This document shows, in pieces, positions 55,506 through 64,000 of a stretch of DNA of 64,000 bases; position 1 is the stretch's first letter, and each line of letters opens with the position of its first letter. Under the pieces are notes generated by a model, which saw only the letters and a list, made by a program, of their open reading frames with translations, searched no databases and was not told the DNA's origin. Source of the stretch: Ziziphus jujuba (taxonomy: Eukaryota > Streptophyta > Magnoliopsida > Rosales > Rhamnaceae); NCBI RefSeq assembly GCF_031755915.1, contig NC_083389.1, positions 19,197,501 to 19,261,500 on the forward strand, written 5' to 3'. The position numbers and the translations under genes were made by a program.

Positions 55506-58500
55506 CCTTATATTATATGCTTTAACTTTATTTTTTCATTTTTGTTTTAAATAATGCATGTGAAATGGTGAATGAACCAACTATTAATTAATTAAATTCC
55601 ATAGTCCATTGAAAATATCCCAATCAATCCTGTCAGAATCAAGTCCACTTCAAATTGCTATTGACACTTTTACAGAATATACATTCTTCTATTTCCTTTC
55701 ATACATTCATAACCAATACAAAGATCACTTCTTTTTTTTTTTTTTTTGGGTGAATCACACGAAGATTACTTGTTAAAAGTCTTCTTCTCTATCCGTCTGT
55801 ACCAATTTTCCTGTACTTCACCAATAAATAAAGTATTATCCTTTTTTATTTTTCCACCCTTATTATTCCTTTCAAAAACCAGAGAAAAATTCTCATTTTC
55901 CCTATCAAATCTCTTTTAATAGTTGTAGAACATTTTGAATCTGCAAAACCAGCTTTAGTGCAGTATGTTTAAAATTTTGAAAATTTTGATGGCAAAAAAA
56001 AAATAATAATAATAATTTTTGGTCTTCTAAACCATGTGTGCGTGTCTATGTGTTTTTTCTTCCTTTTTTTTTTTTTGAAATATTTGCCAGGAAGATGCCA
56101 CTTAATCATGGAAACAAGGGCAGCAAAATAAGTACTGGTAGACATCAGAAACAGCAGAATTAAGAGACACCCACTTAAAAAATAAATAAGCACTAATTGC
56201 CTTTTCACTCAAAAAGGTTGCAATCATTGTGTATGCTATTCTTCTTCTATTTCAAAGAGAGACTTTTTTTTTTTTTTTGGCTGAAATATTTCAAAGAGGG
56301 ACTTAAGAAACAAACAAAACCCCCTAAGCAAAATATTAAAATAATCAAAGGAATAAGTAAAGCATACCCAGATGATGTGAAATTTCTCATCCTCCTCTTG
56401 CTCTAGTATGTTGCTCTAGTATGGTAAAGAGAATTAAGCACCTGAATTTGACTGCAAAGAAAACCCAAATGGTTGATACCTCATACCTCCAGAATTTAGA
56501 AATAGAAAGTGATAATCCAAATTTCATCGCCCCCTTTGCTTTTTTGGTGAATTTCCCCTTCACTCATCAGTAAAATTGGTGAATGGAATTTTGGTTTGTG
56601 ATTCGGAGTACTTTTGCAATGTGTGGTGAGTGGTGGCGGTGAATGTTTACATGTATCGTAGACATCGTGGGATCCACATATGGCCAGCGGGCACGTGCCC
56701 TCCAATTTTTTTTTTTTTTTTTCCATTTCTACTTTTTTACTAATTTTTGTTTATTTACCATTTTATCTAAGTAAAATTGCATTTGTGTCCCTCTCAACCT
56801 CTCTCCTCTAACCCCCCAACCCATAGCTCGATTAATTCGTAATTTTCTTTTTTCGGTTTTTTTAATACATTTATTGCATTTATCTATATTCTTTTCTATT
56901 AATATTTCCCTAGTCTAGAATCTTAATTATTTAATATAATTGTAATATTTATCTAATATTTCTGCACACCTTTCTAACAAACACTGTAATACTTATTTGG
57001 GTAGAATTATTTAATATAGTAATTAATTTTATTTACAATATTAAAATTATGTAATACAAATCCTTAATGAAAAAGAAAATATGTAATTAGAAAAAAATTA
57101 TATTCATTTGATTGTTAATTTTCTTTTGTTTTAATTCTTGAGTTACAATTTTTAGTTTTTATTACTGATTTTTTTTTCTTGATTTTTTTTTCTAGTTATC
57201 AATTTGATTGATTGCTTTGTACCAAAATAAAATTTATTTTCTTTTTTACATGAATTTGTAGGGAATTTATTATGAATGCTAAATCACTACATTAAAATTG
57301 CATTTTCTCCGAAAAAAAAATTATAGAATTTTTTCCAAAAAAAGATTTTTCTAAAAATTTAAAAAAAAAAAAAAAGCCTCCATGATGCTCCATCTGAAAA
57401 AAAAAAATAAATAAATAAATCCTGGATCCGCCATTATTAATTGTCATATGTGATACTAATCATTAGTGGAACTGCCAATTATTGCATCAATAGATAGCTA
57501 TAGCCACAAACATTTCAGACATGTCATTCTATCCTAGTCTTTCTGATCCTTAGGATTGAATTGAATGTCAGAATGATATTAGGCAAGACACTACACTTGA
57601 GTCAAACCTCCTACCCAATTCTTTCTTTTTTGTTAGCCTACCGACAAGGAGGGTTATTACCTTGTGAATCGAGAGGGGCACCCAATGTTTTATTTATTTA
57701 TTTTGTTTTTGAATTTTGAATTTTCTATTGTTATTATTTTTGTTGTTTCTATTATTATTATTATTATTATTTTGGCTAATTTAGGGTATCGTATGATTGG
57801 TCATGCATATTTTGACATCAATAATATAAATATTTACACCAATGGTTCCTAATACAGAGTGTGAGTTGCATTTTGATCTCCTTTTTTTTCTTTAATATCA
57901 TCCTAAACTAACAGAATAATGCACCATTTGGCCAATTCAAATTTTCCAACCAGAACATTAACAGAATTGTCATGTAGGTCATATGTGGGCTTTGTCTAAG
58001 GGCAATAAGGGTCATTTTATAAGCTTTAATCATTGGGAAATTGGTAAGAATGCCCACACCTCATCTAAAATATCGAATTATACCACCCTTCCAAAACTAC
58101 AGAATTTTGCCCACTTTTCACTTGCCGTACACAATTAATTACCGATATACCTGTCCCCTTCTTTCTGGTTCTTCCGTACAACCAAAATCCCACAGAGTGT
58201 GCTTTCGGCATTTGTGAAGGAATGGTTGTCGAATTTTACCAAGAATCACCCCTATTTATCTATGCTAAAGCTACCAGGAAAGCTACAATTTATTGGATTT
58301 GTTGGAATAATATTTAGATTTCTAAAAAGCCATTTGGACGCTATTTTACAATTTGTTGGACCTAACATCTAATATAACTCCAAATTTTATGAAGGTAATT
58401 TGCTTTTTCTTTGTTATAATCATGTTTTAGCAATTTATGATGTGTATATGCATGTTGTATGCATATTTAGAAGTCTTCAGCTTAGATAGAAGGGAAAAAC

Positions 58501-58969
58501 TTGATGATATAAAGTCCAAAACTCTAAAGAAAGTATGTGGGTTTGAGTTTGAAGATGGCATACCCCATCTGTATGTATGGGTATTAGGGGTGGGGTGCAG
58601 AATTGTGGGCAAGGGGTTTGGCCACTCGAAAGGAGCAGAATGGAAATCGAGTAAGATCATCCCACCCTAATAGTAGAGGCTCACCCTAATTAGTGGCAGG
58701 GTGTAGAATTTAGGATAGGATCAGTAACAAGTGACAATTAAATGGTCCCCACACCTTACCCTATTAAAAGGCGAGGGTAAAGGAAATAGTTTATTTGGTA
58801 CCCTACCCAACTGGAGTGGGGGACATAAATTTAAGTCGAGGTGAAGACCAAATAATAATAACATGGAACCGCACGACTACGCACAATTTTGGTTGGATAT
58901 TATGTTATTTGTTAGATTGTGCTACTTCAATTTTGAGTTTTGATTTGTTTCCATTTCAATAAACTGGAC
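55506..58969. other. AT-rich intergenic DNA
   Basis: Poly-T/A runs, an ATT run near 57750-57770 and an (AATA)n run at 57407-57419. No gene is recognised. Overlapping frames on both strands at 58427-58670 have no domain. Slightly less AT-rich patches at 56520-56700 and 58560-58860 hold no recognised feature. Confidence 0.6.
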
Positions 58970-61900
58970 ATGATTTGGATACAAATCTCATACGATGGAA
59001 AATGGATTAAAAATGGACAGGATGTATGATTATATGAAGATTCAAAGATGAAAGCCACGTACATAAAAAAGAGTTCTACATTTTGTGAGTTGAAGGATGC
59101 AGTTATGAAATCATTAGGTTTGGCCGTACACCAATATGATCTAAATATGAAGTTTTTCTCTACATTTAATGTCCTAAATAATTCATTGTGCCCCTGTACA
59201 ACCGATATGCATGTAGCAATTTTCAATGCCAAGCAGATAACAAAATCACTTGTATTTAGATCTCCATTATATGTTAATATAGTCCCTCAAGTGACATAAT
59301 TGAAGAGTTTACAACGTGCAAGAACTATACATGGAAGATTTTCTTTTGTTGTGGTAGCAATCATATTCCATGCTCAGATCCTACTCTAGGTCATAATTAT
59401 CAGGACCCGTCTAGAATTCCTTCCCCGGAACCCTAGACAGCCCTGATCCCAGGGAAACCCTACCGGACCCTCCAACGGAAAATCCGACAGAGCCTCCCCT
59501 AAGGGATTTACTTACCACAAACTACCTGCACTGAAAACACACTTCTATAACATCCCCTTATTCCTCCCACAAACTACAAATGGTTCCACAAACTTCAGCA
59601 CTTCTCAAAAGCAACAACAGTCCAGTGCATAAATAAAACAGGAGTATCCCAATAGTATACAGAGCTTTAAGAAGTGCTAAACAATAGAAATACAACAAAG
59701 CTGAAAGAAATAATACACTGAAATGAAAGAGTACAAAGAAACTTCTCGAAACACAACAGCAGCGGAAAACTTGGTTCGCTCCGGAAGAACGCCTACCACC
59801 ACTTGCACCTAAGGGAACGGAATTTAAGAGTGTGAGATGCTAATCATCTCCGTGAGTAACCCGAACTACTGAACACCTTTTGTGATAATAAAAAAAATAA
59901 TAGTAATAGCAATTAAGGAATAGAACAAATACCAACAATTAATAAATAAATAATAATAATAACGGTTGGAAAATAATAATTCCCTCAAAACTCTCACCAA
60001 TCGCTCCGTTTGAAATGTTCCCTTTTTAAAACCTTTTCGCAAAACCCAATGTACATACCTCCCAAAAACCAAGGGATTAAACCATTTGATAAACAACAAT
60101 TAATTAAATAAATACCCCAAATATAATAACTGCAATAAATTATAATAAATAATTTTAGAACACCTTTGGGGTTTAAAACATTATTTGCAATGTACACCGA
60201 CGCACCACACCATATACCGGTGATGCCCTCCGATACCCAGCGTCCCGAGCATCGACTGGCAGGGGGTTAAAGAGAGAAACTTGCAACGGTCACTTCGGCG
60301 TCCCGACAGTACCGCTGCTAAAAACCATCACCCGGCCAAGGAGGGGGGCGGCTGTGCACAACAATAACCTTGCCTGCCCATGGTCCAATGGCAACTCACG
60401 GGTGAAGTAATAACCGCACGCTAAACCATATAATAACCGCGTGCTACCACGTGTCCATACACCATACACCAGAACACCAATACTGTATGAGTGTGTCTAA
60501 AAATAAACATAAATAACCAACCGTACCGTTTTTCCAAAAACCACCGTGGGAAGTATACCAAATTTTCACAAACACCATCCCACATATTTTTATTTAATAA
60601 CCCGGTACGAAACAATTGATAACCAACAAACCACAATTTCTCGAAATACGAAATGCAACCATAAAAATACCGCGGGCATAATTTATAAAATATAACCAAA
60701 TATTTTCGTAAAATATTTAACCCAATTATGCCCGGAAAATCAAATTTAAAACCACATACAAATATTACCAAAATACACCTTGCTCATGCATAATAAATAA
60801 ATTAAACCACAATAAAACTATAATTAAATCACAACACATGAGCATAATTTAAATACCAAATTAAATACCAATTAAATATAATTAATTGCCCAAAATAATT
60901 TTTGAAGGTGGGTCAATCACCTTGAGCACGCAAATCAACTAAGATCCTCCTCGGGATCAACTACGCCACTCGTACGTGCACCTAAACAACCACAGTGCAC
61001 CAACCAAAAATATTAATATTTTATTCGGATAATTCCCAAATGGATACCCAGGGAGCGAAAACCAAGCGACATCTAAAGAGTTACGAGTTATATACCGAAT
61101 CGAAGCTCGCGTGATGAGGATCACGGATTCGGTCTTACTTTCCGGTGATCGGAGCCGACGGGGTCGGAATCTCGCCGGAAAGCTTTTCGAGTTTCGGCTC
61201 CGCAATTCTCCCAAACCGTCTCGAATTGGCGGAAACGGAAGCCGGATTCGGGTTCAGGAGGTCGAACACAGCGGACTGGAGCTGGCCGAAAATTCGGGTA
61301 CTCGCCGGAACAGTACTTTCCGGTGAGCCGCCGCGGTCACCGGCAACCGTCGCCGGCGGCGGCGCGTGCGGTAGCTGTTGGTCGTGAAATTTTGTAGACT
61401 TGTAGATCGTGAGGAGAACAACCCAACGGGACCGGCGGTGAGCAAAACGGAGGTCGGACGGCGGAGAAATCACCGTTTGAAGATTTCCGGCCCCTCGCCG
61501 GAAAACACTCCGATCCCGGCGCGTCGGTGGTCCGATGGCCGTGATTTTTGGTGGGTCGGCCGAACTTGAGGAGAGGATTAGGGGTGTATGGCGCGTGTGG
61601 CCAGAAAATCGCCGGAAATGGGTTGATTTGCGGTGGCCGGCGGTGGAGGGGAAAAACTCACTGTCGAACTTCGGAGGTCCGATCCGGGCGCGTCCGGCGG
61701 CCGTTCGCCGTGAAATTTGGAGGTTTTGCCGGAAATGAGGAGGGCAAGCTTGCTGGCCGACGCGTACACAGTAACTCAGCCGGAATAGTGGAAAAACTCC
61801 GGTGGCTGGCGGTCTCTCTCTCTTTCTTTCTCTCTCCTCTCTCTCTTTCTCTCTCTTCCCCGAGAGTTTTATCAAATAAAAACCCCTGTGTGACACTGTT

Positions 61901-63859
61901 CATGCCACATGGACCAATCAGAAGCTGACACATGGCATTTTACTGTTCATCGACCCAAAAACATTAAAATAATACGGTATCCGGTAAACTTCAAACGTCC
62001 ATAACTTTTTAACCGGATGTCCGTTTTGAGCGTGCCGCTAGTCTGTGAACTTGTATCGACGAGCACTTCACAACCATGCATGAGTCAAAGCTCAATTCTC
62101 CATAAACAAAAAGTCAACCCCGGCACCCCTTGGACAGTTTGCACTTCAACTTGTTTCGTCCATAACTTTCAAACCGTAGCTCCGTTTTTGACGTGTTACC
62201 AGTCTACGAACTCGGGGCATCGTGCACTTCGCCACGGTACCCTGATCAACTCGAAATTCTCACAGAGTCAAAAAGTCAACTTTTGACCCCTTTCGGTCAA
62301 CGGTCAACGGTTAACCTCGGTCAACGTGCACGGATTCCGGTGCGATTTGGGACGGGGTATTACATAATTATCAAATTGAGGTCCCCTTTCTAGTAGTTGA
62401 AGTGTCAACAATCCTTGTGCCTATTCTAAAAAATGCAAGTGCCAGCAGCACAAGTGGCATTTGAACTGGAAGTTCCAGTAATACAATTGGCAGAAGGTGA
62501 AATGCCAGATAGTCAAGTGTCTGAAACACAAGTACAACAAACTCAATTAAATGAATATCAACGGAACACTAATGTCGACAATAAATGTTTACATAATGAC
62601 TTGATTGGACAATGGGCTTTGAATGATGTTGTTGACAATCTTGATGAGGAAGGAACATTATTTTTATGTATGTAGTGATGAGTTTCCTCCTCATACTCCA
62701 CACTTTGATATTGATGATGATCGAAATATTAATCATGATGACCATGATCGATATGGTGCTGATGCTCCACACATAGATGTTCCACACAATGATACACATG
62801 AAAGTTCAAGTGCTAACAGTTTACACGATGATAGTCCAAAAGGAGTTACTAACAGGGTGGCACAGGACATGGTCAAATTCTTTCAAGTGTGCTAACTGAA
62901 GGTGGTGTGGTTATGGTTACAGAACCACCTATCCCTTATGGTCCACATTTTTCTCTATCCCACCTCCACAGCTTTCCTCTAACCACACCACCTATCCCTT
63001 ATGGTCCATATTTTTCTCTATCCCACCTTTAGAGCTTTCCTCATCAAGTGCACATCAAACAATAAAGAAGGACTAAATGCTTCCAAGTAAAAAGGATCTT
63101 AAAAAGAAGTTGAGTCTTCATGCTATCAAGAATAATTTCGAGTTCAAAGTTAAGAAATCCAACGCAGGGCGATATGATGTAGGATACATTGATACCAATT
63201 GTACATGAAAACTTTGAGCAATAAGGATTGGTCCAACAGACTCTTGGTCAATCAAAATATATGTCCCAACTCACATGTGCGATTTGGACATTATGCATCG
63301 TAATCATCGACAAGCCAGTAGTTTAGTGATTGGATAGTTATTTAAACAAGGTTGACCACTATTGGATATCCATTTAAACTAATTGATTTGGTGAACGATG
63401 TACGTAGGGAGCTCGGGATGAATATTAGCTATGACAATGCTCTGAGGTCTAGAGAATGTGCACGGGGCAACAGTATATGGGATGCCAAAGTAATCTTATG
63501 CAAAGCTACCATTATGGTTTGCTATTTTGGAAAGTAATAATTTTAGCCCACTCACTCATATTAAGACGGACTTAGATAATAGATTCTAAAATTACTTCAT
63601 GGCCATTAGAGCTTGCATTCTAGGGTTTCAACATATGCGTCCTGTGGTTGCTGTGGATGCCACTTTTTGAATAGTAAATACGGTGATATGTTGTACATTG
63701 CAGCCTATATGGAAGGCAATGAACAAATTGATCCATTAGCATTTGGAATCATGGCTAGTGAGAATGAAGTCTCCTACACTTAGTTTTTGGCAAGATTTAA
63801 AGAAACATATGGAGACAGCCATAATCTAATCTTTATAATAGATAGACACCTAAGCTTCA
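58970..63859 (+). pseudogene. MuDR-type (Mutator) transposase gene, broken and split by a solo LTR
   Basis: The reading starts at 58970: MIWIQISYDGKWIKNGQDV, stop, then MKATYIKKSSTFCELKDAVM (59048-59299), the PB1-like N-terminus of plant MuDR proteins. It is interrupted by the solo LTR 59399-62364. After it come an acidic linker (62430-62895), the MuDR zinc-ribbon-like domain near 63080-63350 (SKKDLKKKLSLHAIKNNFEF then HRNHRQASSLVIG), ELGMNISYDNALRSRE near 63400, and the start of the DDE transposase domain: MAIRACILGFQHMRPVVAVD at 63601 and YIAAYMEGNEQIDPLAFGIM at 63701. Many stops and frameshifts are present. The rest of the catalytic domain is cut off by the LTR fragment at 63860. No terminal inverted repeats were found. 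Confidence 0.85.
59399..62364 (-). mobile_element. Solo LTR of the TGTAACACCCC family, reverse orientation
   Basis: A 2966-bp solo LTR with target duplication TAATT (59394-59398 and 62365-62369). Ends are ATCAGGACCCGTC (the expected initial TG reduced to A) and GGGACGGGGTATTACA (one change from TGTTACA). In reverse complement it closely resembles the LTR pair, including the GC-rich core (about 61130-61740), a GA/CT tract (61805-61860) and the TGAGATGATTAGCATCTCA equivalent near 59837. Frames of up to 253 codons in the core occur on both strands and are not genes. Confidence 0.87.
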
Positions 63860-64000
63860 TGTTAAAGTACACTGGAATTTTCTTCACGTTGACCGACATT
63901 GATTGAGTTTGACCGTCATTGACCGAGGAGGGGTAAATTTTGACTTTTTCTTCTGGATGGAATTTTACATTGACTGAGGCACCGTTGTGAAGTACATGTT
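63860..64000 (+). repeat. Diverged LTR fragment of the same family, cut by the window end
   Basis: CACGTTGACCGACATTGATT and TGACCGAGGAGGGG, followed by TTTTGACTTTTTCTTC and GGCACCGTTGTGAAGT, align with the first ~130 bp of the other LTRs (CACGTTGACCGAGG ... GTACCGTGGCGAAGTG). The first ~20 bp are poorly conserved. Confidence 0.7.

Noticed and set aside
57407..57440. TCCTGGATCCGCC as a transposon terminus
   Set aside because: This motif is common at some plant MITE ends, but no inverted partner was found nearby.
61135..61896. 253-codon minus-strand frame as a protein gene
   Set aside because: Same LTR core in a solo LTR; opposite-strand frames are equally open and the sequence tracks the LTR, not a gene.

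Overview
The window is nuclear DNA from a flowering plant, almost certainly a eudicot. It is strongly AT-rich, and it carries an intact plant-specific DUF247 gene, intron-bearing fragments of plant housekeeping genes, a nuclear insertion of plastid DNA and layers of plant-type transposons. I cannot name the species. I saw no tRNA, rRNA, operon or CRISPR array. The only gene I regard as intact is the DUF247 gene at 13242-14888. Nearly everything else is satellite, transposon or captured, broken gene pieces. LAYOUT: (1) 1-9591 is a ~260-bp satellite array plus its flank, present twice with a 5528-bp period, so the whole block was duplicated recently. (2) 9592-18709 is AT-rich DNA with the DUF247 gene, two MITEs, a stray satellite fragment and one unexplained GC-richer block. 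(3) 18715-40401 is one old Ty3/gypsy element of Tat type (5-bp duplication ACTAT) split by five later insertions. Its left LTR holds a CACTA-like element that had captured part of a SMU1 splicing-factor gene. That element was in turn hit by a head-to-tail pair of ~3-kb LTRs, and a hAT MITE landed on its right edge. A Harbinger-like element splits gag, and a solo LTR splits the right LTR. (4) 40566-42235 is a rearranged plastid psaA/psaB fragment interrupted by a hAT element. (5) 43388-48740 is a decayed element rich in GCGTCG-type repeats, split by a 5'-truncated LINE. (6) 50140-52627 is a Mutator-like element with long inverted ends carrying fragments of two unrelated genes, a BOI-type RING-ligase gene without its RING and an IST1-like ESCRT gene (a Pack-MULE). 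(7) 52690-54800 holds a fragment of a BAG6/CIP73-like ubiquitin-domain gene with a RAD50 exon inside its intron. (8) 58970-63859 is a broken MuDR-type transposase gene split by another solo LTR. A further LTR fragment closes the window. HOW IT FITS TOGETHER: these parts do not form a pathway. The value of the window is its readable insertion history. Target-site duplications were found for nine insertions, several only after removing the nested element, so the order of events can be reconstructed. Pieces of at least five host genes (SMU1, BOI-like, IST1-like, CIP73-like, RAD50) have been copied in with their introns, pointing to DNA-level capture rather than retroposition. Gene names of fragments rest on protein motifs recognised by eye and were not searched against a database.
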